Assembly (NCBI GenBank): GCA_026989405.1
Contig: JALSJL010000370.1
Coordinates: 1 to 12,744 of the forward strand
Reading direction: 5' to 3'
Source of the DNA: Marinosulfonomonas sp.
GTDB lineage: Bacteria > Pseudomonadota > Alphaproteobacteria > Rhodobacterales > Rhodobacteraceae
DNA: 12,744 nucleotides
A program made the position numbers and the translations under genes. Below the pieces are notes generated by a model that was not told the origin of the DNA, searched no databases, and was given only the letters and a program-made list of their open reading frames with translations. Below, one piece after another: positions 5,330 through 12,744 of the stretch. The number at the start of each line of letters is the position of its first letter. Position 1 is the first letter of the stretch.

Positions 5330-6892
5330 ATGCTTGATACTCCTGGCGTATACATCCGCGAGATTCCCAGTGGGTCTCGTCCGATTTCGGGTGTGGCCAC
5401 ATCGAATACCGCCTTCGTTGGCACGTTCTCGCGCGGGCCGGTGAACACCGCCACACGGGTAACGTCTTATGGTGAGTTCGAACGCATGTTCGGCGGGTTG
5501 GCCGCAAATTCCGAAACGTCTTACGGGGTGCGCGCCTATTTCCTGAACGGCGGCAGCGTGGCCTTCATCGTGCGGGTGGCAACCGCGGCGGCCGCGGCGG
5601 CGGCAGGGTCAATCGACGACCTCGACCTGACCGCCACATCCCCTGGCGTCTGGGGCAACAACCTGCGCATCGGAATTGCCCATGGCGCCGATGCCGCTAC
5701 CTTCACGATGCTGGTGCGCGAATATGACGGCGATACGGTCGTGCGCGAGGAAGTGTTCATCGACGTCACCGCCACCGCCGGCCCGCGTTTCGTGGATGAC
5801 GTGGTCGCCGAAGAAAGCGAGCTGATCGAGGCCAACCAGACCTCGGGCAACCGGCCGTCCGCGACGCAGGTCGACGGCGCCGATGCAACCACGCTGGATG
5901 AGCTGCTGGAAACCGCGGCAGCGGATTTCGTGGCGCTCGCAGGCGGCAATGACGGGGTCATGGAAACCGATGCCGGGTGGGCCGCCGTTGCGTCGGCCAC
6001 GATACGAGGTTCCGAGGCGGCCTCGTCCGGTATCTACGCGCTGAACCAGATCGTGCCGCAGGTCTTCAACCTGATGTGCCTGCCCGGCGCGGCCGTTTTC
6101 GACACCGACAACGCGGCCAGTGCGGCGATCTACCAGGAGGCCTATGCCTTCTGCCGCACCAATTACGCTTTCCTGATCGTCGATCCGCCGGGCAATGTCG
6201 ACCGCGCGAACATGGCTGGCTGGCTGACCGCGCTGGGGTCGGCGGCCGGCCCGAATTCGTCGCTTTACTATCCCCGCCTGACCGGACCCGACCCGCTGAA
6301 CCCGCTGCAACCGCGCGAGATCGGGCCAAGCGGCGTCGCGGCCGGGCTGTTTGCCCGGACCGACGCAAACCGCGGCGTCTGGAAAGCCGCCGCCGGCACC
6401 GAAGCGCGCGTGGTCGGGGGCACGCCGGTCGACGTGATGACCGACCGCCAGCAAGGCCCGGTCAACACCGCTGGCGTGAACGTGATCCGCACCTTTCCGG
6501 TCTACAACACGATCATCTGGGGCGCGCGCACGCTTGACGGCGCCGATGCGCGGGCGTCGGAGTGGCGCTACAATTCGGTGCGCCGGCTGGCGCTGTTCAT
6601 CGAGAACTCGTTGCAGCGCGGGCTGCAATGGGTGGTTTTCGAGCCCAATGACGAACCGCTCTGGGCCAGCGTGCGCCTGAACGTCGGCGCCTTCATGAAC
6701 CAGCTGCACCGGCAGGGTGCGTTTCAGGGGGCGTCGGCGCGCGATGCCTACCTTGTCAAATGCGACAGCGAAACGACCACGCAGGCCGACATCAACCTTG
6801 GCATTCTGAATGTCTACGTCGGTTTTGCCCCGGTTCGCCCGGCCGAGTTTGTGATCATCCGCATTCAGCAACGCTTCCAGACAGCGGCATAA
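5330..6892 (+). CDS. contractile tail sheath protein (eCIS/phage tail sheath family)
   Basis: A 520-aa sheath subunit that would polymerise around the inner tube and contract to drive it into a target. The N-terminus MLDTPGVYIREIPSGSRPISGVATSNTAFVG is diagnostic; GVWGNNLRI (about 106-114) marks the sheath core domain; and the C-terminal domain (about 395-515: IIWGARTL, YNSVRRLALFIENSL, WVVFEPNDEPLW, VGFAPVRPAEFVIIRI) matches the conserved sheath C-terminus (PF17482-like). Residues about 81-92 are an Ala-rich run next to the first domain. The start is set by GGAAGG at 5317-5322. It is the first gene of the operon, 12 bp before the tube gene. Only one sheath gene is present in the window, whereas Afp/PVC clusters carry several; others could lie downstream. 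The family call is firm; eCIS rather than phage is inferred from the DUF4255, AAA+ and DUF4157 neighbours. Confidence 0.96.
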   Translation: MLDTPGVYIREIPSGSRPISGVATSNTAFVGTFSRGPVNTATRVTSYGEFERMFGGLAANSETSYGVRAYFLNGGSVAFIVRVATAAAAAAAGSIDDLDLTATSPGVWGNNLRIGIAHGADAATFTMLVREYDGDTVVREEVFIDVTATAGPRFVDDVVAEESELIEANQTSGNRPSATQVDGADATTLDELLETAAADFVALAGGNDGVMETDAGWAAVASATIRGSEAASSGIYALNQIVPQVFNLMCLPGAAVFDTDNAASAAIYQEAYAFCRTNYAFLIVDPPGNVDRANMAGWLTALGSAAGPNSSLYYPRLTGPDPLNPLQPREIGPSGVAAGLFARTDANRGVWKAAAGTEARVVGGTPVDVMTDRQQGPVNTAGVNVIRTFPVYNTIIWGARTLDGADARASEWRYNSVRRLALFIENSLQRGLQWVVFEPNDEPLWASVRLNVGAFMNQLHRQGAFQGASARDAYLVKCDSETTTQADINLGILNVYVGFAPVRPAEFVIIRIQQRFQTAA

Positions 6893-6904
6893 GAGGAACA
6901 GAAA

Positions 6905-7432
6905 ATGGCACAGTTTACGGTCAATTCAAGCCGCTTCGACCCTTACAAGAACTTCAAGTTCCGCCTGAAATGGGATGGCAAATACGTTGCGGGCGTATCC
7001 AAATGCTCGCCGCTCAAGCGCACCACCGAAGTTGTCGAGCACCGCGAGGGCGGCGACGCCTCGACCCCGCGCAAGAGCCCGGGGCGCACGATGTTCGAAG
7101 GCATCACCCTGGAACGCGGCGTGACCCACGACACCGAGTTCGAACAATGGGCCAACAAGGTCTGGAACTATGGCGCCGGGCTGGGCGCCGAGGTCAGCCT
7201 GATGGATTTCCGCAAGGACGTGGTTCTGGACTTTTTCAACGAGGCCGGCCAGCTGGCAATCAGCTATCGGATCTTCCGGTGCTGGGTGTCCGAGTTTCAG
7301 GCGCTGCCCGAACTGGATGCCAATGCAAATGCCGTGGCGATCCAGATGATCAAGCTTGAGAATGAGGGCTGGGAGCGTGACTACGACGTCGCGGAACCGT
7401 CCGAAATCTCGTTCCTTGAACCGGCAAGCTGA
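6905..7432 (+). CDS. tail tube protein, gp19/Afp1-like
   Basis: A 175-aa inner-tube subunit of the T4 gp19-like family (PF06841), which stacks as hexameric rings inside the sheath. Recognisable segments are DPYKNFKFRLKWDGKYVAGVSK near the N-terminus, the STPRKSPGRTMFEGITLERGVTHD stretch (about 52-76), a FEQWANKVWNY helix and the C-terminal IKLENEGWERDYDV. Length is normal for the family. The start is preceded by GAGGAA (6893-6898) at about 7 bp spacing. The stop codon overlaps the next ATG by one base (TGATG), so translation is probably coupled. Only one tube gene is visible, while Afp/PVC clusters have two or three tube-type genes. Confidence 0.95.
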   Translation: MAQFTVNSSRFDPYKNFKFRLKWDGKYVAGVSKCSPLKRTTEVVEHREGGDASTPRKSPGRTMFEGITLERGVTHDTEFEQWANKVWNYGAGLGAEVSLMDFRKDVVLDFFNEAGQLAISYRIFRCWVSEFQALPELDANANAVAIQMIKLENEGWERDYDVAEPSEISFLEPAS

Positions 7433-8091
7433 TGTCGGCGGGGCCTGAAGGGTCCGTCATTCTCAGCCTGTATGAAAAGGGAATGGCGGCAAGTCCGGCC
7501 AGGCGGGCGGCGTTGCTGTGCGCGGCGGCGGGCGCCGACCCGGAGGCGTTGCCAATGGGTGATGTCGACCGGCGCATCTGGGGGTTTCTGAACGCGATGT
7601 TCAGCGGCCCGCACGAGGCGGTCAGCGCCTGCTCGGATTGCGGCGAGGCGGTTGAATTCGTCATGCCGCCGGATTTTGCGCCACCGCCGCGCGTAGGCGG
7701 CGATGAGGTCGAGGTGTCCTATCGCGGCACGTCCCACAAGGTGCGCATGCCGCGCCTTGCAGATGTGCGCGATGGCCGGGCCAGGCTGGAAAACCTTGCC
7801 CCGGACGCGCCCTGGGATGACCCTGGTTTCGTGGCCGCCGCCGAAGAGGCGCTTGAGGCCGCCGATCCGGGGTTGCGCCTGCTGGTGGTCCTGCAATGCG
7901 CCGCCTGTGGCAGCGAACAGTCGAAGGTGTTCGACGCGGCGGGCTACACCTGGCAACGGGTGGAACTGGCCGCGCGCCAATTGCTGCGCGAGATCGTCAG
8001 CCTTGCCCGATCGCTTGGCTGGAGCGAAGCCGACCTCCTGGGCATGAGCGCTGCGCGGCGCGCGATCTACCTGGCGGAGCTGGGCGAATGA
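7432..8091 (+). CDS. two-CxxC protein, probable baseplate/tail assembly component
   Basis: A 219-aa protein with two CxxC pairs, C67/C70 (CSDC) and C156/C159 (CAAC), which together could form one zinc-ribbon site linking two halves of the fold. The N-terminus (about 6-60) is helical and Ala/Arg-rich; a beta-rich middle (VSYRGTSHKVRMPRLADV, about 95-113) follows; the C-terminus ends in helices with WSEADLLGMSAARRAIYLAEL. Position between tube and DUF4255 genes and this helical end resemble the T4 gp26/gp51-type baseplate proteins found in eCIS operons (a recollection, not a search result). Start overlaps the tube stop (TGATG); stop overlaps the next start (ATGA). Function as a structural or assembly factor is inference. 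Confidence 0.65.
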   Translation: MSAGPEGSVILSLYEKGMAASPARRAALLCAAAGADPEALPMGDVDRRIWGFLNAMFSGPHEAVSACSDCGEAVEFVMPPDFAPPPRVGGDEVEVSYRGTSHKVRMPRLADVRDGRARLENLAPDAPWDDPGFVAAAEEALEAADPGLRLLVVLQCAACGSEQSKVFDAAGYTWQRVELAARQLLREIVSLARSLGWSEADLLGMSAARRAIYLAELGE

Positions 8092-8855
8092 GCGGGCTGT
8101 TTGACGATATCGCCGGCCGGTTTGGCGCAAGTGCCGTTGTGCAGATCCGCCCGCGTCCGCAGGCCCGTTTCGAGGGTGAAGCAGGCGGCGATCTGGAAGA
8201 ACAGGGCGCGGTGGCAGTGGCCCCTGCCGCCAACCCCGCGCCCGCGCCCGCGGTTGCTGACAGACGCCCGCCCGCCCCCGCGCAGGTGGCCCGATCCGCG
8301 CCGACACTTACGGGCCAGGATCAGCCAGAGCCGCGAAAGAGCGACCGCCCCGACACCGCGCCCGCCGACCCGGCCGGGACTGTCGCAGCACAGACGCAAG
8401 ACACGCCCGCGTCCGAGCCGCGCCCGCAGGTCGAAACGCCCGCGCCGCTGCCGCCGGCCGATCCCGAGCCTGTGCAGACGCGCGCGCCCGTGCACGATGC
8501 GCCGACAGCCGCCGCACCCGAAGAGGACAGGCCGCCCGCACCGCCCGGCGCGCAACCGGACCAGGCCACGCAGGCCGCAGCCGCCGAAGCCCCGGCGGTG
8601 CCCGGCGGGCCGGTGGCTGCCGAAGGCCCGGCTGCGCCCCCGGAGGCATCGGAACCCGAAACGCGGGCCGAGCCGCCGCAAGAGCCGCAGGTCATTCGCA
8701 TCGGGCGCATAGAGGTGCGCCAACCGGCCAAGCCTCAGCCACCGGCCACACCGCCGCCCCCGGCGCGTCAACTGACACCGCCGGCGCGCCGTGCACCGGC
8801 CACGCCGCGCGCCGGCAACACGCGCCTGACCGATTATCTGGGATGGAAAAAATAG
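8088..8855 (+). CDS. Pro/Ala-rich linker protein of the tail operon, function unknown
   Basis: A 255-aa protein with two non-repetitive ends joined by a long Pro/Ala/Glu-rich, almost certainly disordered middle (about 45-200). The N-terminus MSGLFDDIAGRFGASAVVQIRPRPQARFE and the C-terminal patch VIRIGRIEVR (202-211) plus the end LTDYLGWKK look like short binding motifs. Similar proteins with an RPR..RFE start and an IGRIEVR motif occur in eCIS operons, to my recollection, without known function. The start at 8088 overlaps the preceding stop (ATGA); the frame is open further upstream to 7896 but that part overlaps the previous gene fully and is discounted. The next ATG follows the TAG directly (TAGATG). 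A flexible tether between tail parts or between tail and cell surface is possible but untested. Confidence 0.8.
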   Translation: MSGLFDDIAGRFGASAVVQIRPRPQARFEGEAGGDLEEQGAVAVAPAANPAPAPAVADRRPPAPAQVARSAPTLTGQDQPEPRKSDRPDTAPADPAGTVAAQTQDTPASEPRPQVETPAPLPPADPEPVQTRAPVHDAPTAAAPEEDRPPAPPGAQPDQATQAAAAEAPAVPGGPVAAEGPAAPPEASEPETRAEPPQEPQVIRIGRIEVRQPAKPQPPATPPPPARQLTPPARRAPATPRAGNTRLTDYLGWKK

Positions 8856-10172
8856 ATGTCCAATGCACTCGCCATCGCCAGCGTGACCACCGTTCTCAAG
8901 GACTTGCTGAACGACGGGTTGGTAAATGCCAACATCGACGCGGTCGGGCAGTTCACGGTCACCGCGCTACCGCTCGATCAGGTGGTGTCCACCGATGACG
9001 ATCCGGTCAACCGGCTCAACATCTACATGTGGCACGCCACCCGCAACCCCGGTTGGGCCAACATGCGCCTGCCCGCCCGCAACGCGGCGGGCGCGCGCAC
9101 CGACAGCCCGTTTCTTGCGCTGGACCTGCACTACATCCTGACGGCCACCGGGGCGGATGAGCTGAATGCCGAAATCCTGCTGGGCTACGGCATGCAGCTT
9201 TTGCATGAGACCCCGGTGCTGACGCGCGAGGCCATTCGAACGGCCCTGGGTGGCGCCGGCGGGCCGGTCGATGCCGCGCTGCTGCCGCCGGCGCGCCAGT
9301 TCATCGTGGCCTCGGATCTTGCCGATCAGTTCGAACAGATCCGCATCACGCCAAGCGTGCCCGATACCGACAGCGACCTGCAGCTCGAGGGCATCAGCAA
9401 CCTGTGGTCGGCCTTCTCCGCCCCGCTGCGCCCGTCGGCGCTGTATGACGTGACCTGCGTGCTGATCGAAAGCGCAACGCCGGTGCGCTCGGCGCTGCCG
9501 GTGCTGACGCTTGGCGGGCGCACGGCGCAGTTGCGCAGCCCGACGCTGGCGCGCGCATCGCGCCTGCCGAACGGGCCGGGCACCGCGCGCGACCTGATGG
9601 CGGGGCTGGAGCCGGGCGACTGGGTGGCGCTGGAAGGCACGGCACTGACAGCGGCGCTGACGCGCGTGCGCCTGGGCGATCGGGTGCTGAACGTCGTGCC
9701 GGCCAACGCCTCGAATGCGCGCATCGACGTGCAACTGCCGGCCGACATCCGCGCCGGGCTGACGGCCATTCAGGTCGAGCACCTGTTCACCCCGGAAGGC
9801 GGCGGCGCGGCGCGTCTGTGGGAAATGTCGAACGCGCTGCCGATCGTGATCACGCCGCAACTGGCCAATGTCGCCGTCAACGGGGCCGTCGCTGGCGGCC
9901 GCTTCACCGGTGATGTGACGGCAACACTGGCGCATCCCGTGGGTGCCGACCAGGTGGCGGCGCTGCTGTTCAACCCGTTGCCCGGCAGCGCGCAGGATGC
10001 CTTTTCCGTTCGCTGCCGCGCGCGCGCCGCCGATGGCACGCAGGTCGTGGCCGATCTGGCGGGCGTTGCCGCCGACAGCTACCTGATCCGGGTGGAAATC
10101 GGCGGCGCGCCAAGCGCGCTTTCCATGGGACCGGCCGGCTTTGACGGCCCGGTCGTGGACCTGAACCCATGA
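8856..10172 (+). CDS. DUF4255 (Pvc16_N) tail-terminator protein, Afp16-like, with extra C-terminal beta domains
   Basis: A 438-aa protein. Residues about 5-190 match the DUF4255/Pvc16_N pattern: ALAIASVTTVLKDLLNDGL, then DDPVNRLNIYMWHATRNPGWANM, LALDLHYILTATGADELNAEILLGYGMQLLHETPVL. In Afp, Afp16 caps the tube end and sets tail length, so this is the likely tail terminator. Residues about 215-435 are additional: a segment from GLEPGDWVALEGTAL to GLTAIQVEH (about 247-305) reads like an IPT/TIG-type beta-sandwich, followed by a second beta-rich stretch (about 325-435). From memory Afp16 is around 300 aa, so this is a longer form. The ATG directly follows the previous TAG; the stop overlaps the next start (ATGA). 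The DUF4255 call is strong; the exact fold of the C-terminus is inference. Confidence 0.92.
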   Translation: MSNALAIASVTTVLKDLLNDGLVNANIDAVGQFTVTALPLDQVVSTDDDPVNRLNIYMWHATRNPGWANMRLPARNAAGARTDSPFLALDLHYILTATGADELNAEILLGYGMQLLHETPVLTREAIRTALGGAGGPVDAALLPPARQFIVASDLADQFEQIRITPSVPDTDSDLQLEGISNLWSAFSAPLRPSALYDVTCVLIESATPVRSALPVLTLGGRTAQLRSPTLARASRLPNGPGTARDLMAGLEPGDWVALEGTALTAALTRVRLGDRVLNVVPANASNARIDVQLPADIRAGLTAIQVEHLFTPEGGGAARLWEMSNALPIVITPQLANVAVNGAVAGGRFTGDVTATLAHPVGADQVAALLFNPLPGSAQDAFSVRCRARAADGTQVVADLAGVAADSYLIRVEIGGAPSALSMGPAGFDGPVVDLNP

Positions 10173-11986
10173 CCCTGCGCGAGACCATACCGGGTGACGC
10201 GATCCAGACGCGCGCGCTTGACCTGGCCGCAGAGCAGGTCTTGTGGCTGCTTGATCCGGGCAGCGGCGCGCAGCCCGCCGACCTTGACGCCGGCCTTGCC
10301 CCGCTGAGCGCCATGGGTGCCGTGGGGCTGGCGACGCTCTTTGATCGTTTCGGCCTGACGGACCTCACGCGAGACGTGTTCCTGCTGGTCGCCGCGCCCG
10401 AGCTTGGTGCCAAGGCGGCGGCGGCCATCGCCCGCCACCCGCTGGCCCTGCGCGGGCGCACGACCCCGGCCCTTCTGGTCCATGTGCTTGGCCCGTCGGC
10501 GCTGGCCGCCCTTGGCCCCGGCGCGCTGTTGCAACAGGCGGCCCTGATCAGTCTGGAGCCGGGGCCGGGCCTGTCGCAGCGCGCGGTGTCGCTGGATGCG
10601 TCGGTCGTCCAGTTCATCCACGGTGCGGCGCAGCCGGCCGAAATGCTGGCGCACGGGCTGGTCCGGCTCGGGCTGGCAGAAGGCGACGGCGCAACCCTGG
10701 CCGGGGCATTGCGCGATGCGCGCACGCACCCGCAGATGCCGCTGGTCCAGCTGCGCACAGCCAACAGGCTGGAAGCCGAGCGCCTGGCGGCGGCGGCCTT
10801 TGCGTCGCTCGGGTTGCAGGGGTTCGCGCTGGACATGGACGCCACCGACATGGCGCCCTTTCAGTTGGCCGCTTGCCTGAACCGCGACCTTGTGATGCTG
10901 GAAGCCGGGGTGGTGATCGGGGCCGACGACGCGGGATGCGCGCTTGCCGATCAGATCATGGCGCCGGTCGTGCTGTGGGGGCCCGGTGCGCCGAACACCC
11001 GCCGCCCGGTGGCCGAGGTTGCCGCCCCGCCCGCGCCCGGCCCGCTTGCCGGCGGGCTGCACATGTCACCCGCCATCCGGCAGGACGCGCAGGTGACGTT
11101 TGATCTGGGCCTGGCGCCCAGTGTCTGGACCACCGCGCAGGCACGCGCCGCGCGGGCGCTGGACGGTCTTGCCCAGCCGATCCACCCGCAGGCCTGTTGG
11201 GATGACCTGGTGTTGCCCGAGGCCCAGACCAACCAGCTTCGGCAACTGTCGGCCTTCCAGATCCATCGCGAGACGGTTCTGGAAAAATGGGGCTTTCGCG
11301 CCAAGTCGGCGCGCGGGCTGGGGCTTGCGGCGCTGTTTGCCGGGCCAAGCGGCACCGGCAAGACGATGGCGGCCGAAATCGTGGCCTGCGAACTGGGGCC
11401 GCCGGGCGAAGAGCTGGGGCTCTACCGGGTCGACCTGTCGGCCATCGTGTCCAAGTATATCGGCGAAACCGAAAAGAACATCGCCCGCATATTCGATGCC
11501 GCCGAGAATGCCGGCGTGGTGCTGGTTTTCGACGAGGGCGAAGCGCTGTTCGGCAAACGCACAACGGACGTGAAAGACAGCCTCGACCGCCATTCCAACA
11601 CCGAAACCGCCTACCTGCTGCAACGACTCGAAGCCTATACCGGCTGCGCCATCGTCACGACCAACCTGAAAACCACGGTCGACGAAGCCTTCCTGCGCCG
11701 CTTCCGCATGGTCGTCGACTTCCCCTTCCCCGACGCCGCCCTGCGCGAACGCATCTGGCGGGTCATCTTCCCGCGCGAAACCCCGCTTGGCGAGCTCGAC
11801 TACCCGACGCTGGCCAGGCTGGCGGTGTCGGGCGGCTTCATCCGCTCGATCGCCCTGTCGGCCGCCTTTCTGGCCGCCGCCGACGCAAGCCCCGTCGCCA
11901 TGGCGCACATCGGGCGCGCCGCCCGGCAGGAATTCGGCAAGATCGGCAAGCCCCTGCCCGACGCGCAACTGAGGGCTTTCCAATGA
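10169..11986 (+). CDS. AAA+ ATPase, Afp15/Pvc15-like
   Basis: A 605-aa cytosolic ATPase. The AAA+ module is in the C-terminal third: Walker A GPSGTGKT (392-399), Walker B VLVFDEGEALFGKR (D455/E456, with DEGEA where DEADA is usual), sensor-1 N499 in TTNL, and arginine-finger-type FLRRFR (508-513). Residues about 1-350 are Ala/Leu-rich; the stretch with IHGAAQPAEMLAHGLVRL and later VIGADDAG could be a degenerate first ATPase/winged-helix region, but no Walker motifs are seen there. Homologues such as Afp15 and Pvc15 are needed for particle assembly or effector loading, and their presence marks eCIS as opposed to phage tails. Start and stop both overlap neighbours by 4 bases (ATGA). The family call is firm; the role in loading versus assembly cannot be told from sequence. 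Confidence 0.93.
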   Translation: MTLRETIPGDAIQTRALDLAAEQVLWLLDPGSGAQPADLDAGLAPLSAMGAVGLATLFDRFGLTDLTRDVFLLVAAPELGAKAAAAIARHPLALRGRTTPALLVHVLGPSALAALGPGALLQQAALISLEPGPGLSQRAVSLDASVVQFIHGAAQPAEMLAHGLVRLGLAEGDGATLAGALRDARTHPQMPLVQLRTANRLEAERLAAAAFASLGLQGFALDMDATDMAPFQLAACLNRDLVMLEAGVVIGADDAGCALADQIMAPVVLWGPGAPNTRRPVAEVAAPPAPGPLAGGLHMSPAIRQDAQVTFDLGLAPSVWTTAQARAARALDGLAQPIHPQACWDDLVLPEAQTNQLRQLSAFQIHRETVLEKWGFRAKSARGLGLAALFAGPSGTGKTMAAEIVACELGPPGEELGLYRVDLSAIVSKYIGETEKNIARIFDAAENAGVVLVFDEGEALFGKRTTDVKDSLDRHSNTETAYLLQRLEAYTGCAIVTTNLKTTVDEAFLRRFRMVVDFPFPDAALRERIWRVIFPRETPLGELDYPTLARLAVSGGFIRSIALSAAFLAAADASPVAMAHIGRAARQEFGKIGKPLPDAQLRAFQ

Positions 11987-12228
11987 ACGCGCTGATTGAA
12001 ATCGACACGCTGTCGCTGGAGGGCCTGACACCCGATGAAGGCCGGCGCGCGGCGCGGGCGTTCGAAGACATGCTGGCAGAATTGCTCAACCGGCACGGCC
12101 TGCCCGAAGGCAAGACCATCGAAGATATCGCCCGGATCGATCTGGGCGAGCTGCCGCGCACCATGAACACGCCCGAAGGGCTGGGGCAGGAACTGGCCAG
12201 GGCGCTGTTCGGGGAGCTTTGGCGATGA
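11983..12228 (+). CDS. 81-aa small protein between AAA+ and DUF4157 genes
   Basis: An 81-aa protein beginning MNALIEIDTLSLEGLTPDEG, with an amphipathic helical run (RRAARAFEDMLAELLNRHGL, about 21-40), an acidic middle (EDIARIDLGEL) and a helical end GLGQELARALFGELWR. Small proteins with this I-E-I start and a Leu/Ala-rich ARALFG-type end are found next to DUF4157 genes in eCIS operons, as I recall; their function is not known to me. Both ends overlap neighbours in ATGA, which makes it a genuine member of the operon. Its size and helical character would suit a chaperone or adaptor for the DUF4157 protein made right after it, which is inference. No metal or catalytic motif is visible. Confidence 0.8.
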   Translation: MNALIEIDTLSLEGLTPDEGRRAARAFEDMLAELLNRHGLPEGKTIEDIARIDLGELPRTMNTPEGLGQELARALFGELWR

Positions 12229-12744
12229 ACGCGCGGGCTCAGAAAACGGCCAGGACGCCGGCGCCCGAGGCGTCCAGCAAGCCCGCGCGGCGCAAACGCT
12301 GGAAGGTGGTCGTTGACAATACCGGCGCGCGCCAGGCCGGCGAAACCCACCTGTCGGCGGACAAGCTGCAACAGGCGGCGCTGCAACCGCGCCCCCTGCC
12401 CTACAGGGCTGATCTTGAAGGCTATTTCGGCACCGACCTTGGCGCGATCAACGTGTTCGAAGGCCCGGAAGTCGAGGCAATGCTGCGCATGGAAAACGCG
12501 GTCGCGGCGGTTCTGGGCGACAAGATGCTGCTCTCGCGCGCTGCCGATCTGCCGGTGGTGGCGCATGAGGTCGCACATATCCTGCAACAGCGCGCCATGA
12601 CCCCGGTGTCCCCCGGCGCCGACCCCGAAACCGAAGCGCTGCGCGCCGAAGCCTTCGTCGCCGCCAACCGCCCGGTGCAGCCGATCCGCGGCGCGCTCGA
12701 CGCCGATACGGTTGCCTTCCGACGCGATGATGCGCTTGCCGATG
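12225..12744 (+). CDS. DUF4157 domain protein with HEVAH zinc motif, 3' end outside the window
   Basis: The first 173 residues of a longer protein cut by the window edge. A basic N-terminus (KPARRKRWKVVVDN, about 19-32) precedes the DUF4157 domain (about 58-145): LPYRADLEGYFGTDLGAINVF, an MLLSRAADLPVVAHEVAHILQQR segment with zinc-ligand pattern H114-E115-x-x-H118, and an acidic ETEALRAEAF helix (about 135-144) that could supply the third ligand. DUF4157 is a hallmark of eCIS-linked proteins and putative toxin N-termini, often fused to a C-terminal effector domain; whether one follows here lies beyond 12744. The start overlaps the previous stop (ATGA), with GGGGAG at 12211-12216. The motif is intact, so proteolytic activity is possible, but DUF4157 may instead act in loading or self-processing. 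Confidence 0.9.
   Translation, partial: MNARAQKTARTPAPEASSKPARRKRWKVVVDNTGARQAGETHLSADKLQQAALQPRPLPYRADLEGYFGTDLGAINVFEGPEVEAMLRMENAVAAVLGDKMLLSRAADLPVVAHEVAHILQQRAMTPVSPGADPETEALRAEAFVAANRPVQPIRGALDADTVAFRRDDALAD

Noticed and set aside
7674..7682. TTTTGCGC half-site inside the two-CxxC gene as a second operator
   Set aside because: A single 8-mer without its inverted partner inside a coding region is likely chance.
8088..8855. Pro/Ala repeats considered as a tandem repeat or CRISPR-like array
   Set aside because: The low complexity is codon-level (CCG/GCC/CCC) without a fixed repeat unit or unique spacers, and the frame is intact.
7381..9935. Several long minus-strand frames opposite tail genes (for example 7381-8307 and 8967-9935)
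   Set aside because: They shadow strongly supported + strand genes with overlapping starts and stops, and are Arg/Gln/His-rich without family motifs.
1..12744. tRNA, rRNA, CRISPR arrays, insertion sequences or attachment sites
   Set aside because: No cloverleaf, rRNA-like stretch, transposase, terminal inverted repeats or integrase was seen on either strand.

Overview
The window is GC-rich, densely coding DNA, most likely from an alphaproteobacterium, perhaps Rhodobacterales. That assignment rests on codon and GC habit, ATGA-type gene overlaps and a DUF1612/HTH_13-like regulator; there is no rRNA or marker gene to confirm it. The main content is the 5' part of an extracellular contractile injection system (eCIS, the Afp/PVC-like phage-tail family). 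A subtilisin-like protease/inhibitor neighbourhood lies upstream.

Left region (1-3820): two unrelated-looking S8 serine peptidases on the + strand, both with complete catalytic residues. The first (18-1625) has large insertions. The second (1873-3399) has an I9-like propeptide, a long acidic linker and a cysteine-containing helical linker before a classical subtilisin domain, and ends at a strong hairpin terminator. A small gene after the terminator (3488-3820) encodes a free-standing I9-like propeptide/inhibitor domain, possibly exported.

Middle (3857-5329): a convergent, minus-strand gene encodes a DUF1612/HTH_13-like DNA-binding protein. Its start abuts a perfect GCGCAAAA-N8-TTTTGCGC inverted repeat. 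A divergent non-coding region of about 380 bp follows, with further inverted repeats and a UUCG-capped hairpin plus T-run. It forms the leader of the eCIS operon.

Right region (5330-12744): a tightly packed + strand operon. The order is tail sheath, tail tube (gp19-like), a small two-CxxC baseplate-type protein, a Pro/Ala-rich protein of unknown role, a DUF4255 tail-terminator (Afp16-like) with extra beta-sandwich sequence, an AAA+ ATPase (Afp15-like), an 81-aa conserved-looking small protein, and the start of a DUF4157 (HEVAH) protein that runs off the window. From the tube gene onward each gene overlaps or abuts the next, so translational coupling is likely. Spike, baseplate wedge, LysM and tape-measure genes are not seen and would be expected beyond 12744.

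Working model (inference): the DUF1612-like protein represses itself and possibly the divergent eCIS operon. The proteases may be cargo, processing enzymes or unrelated neighbours. A 16/18 sequence match between the leaders of the second protease and the sheath gene is a modest hint of shared control.
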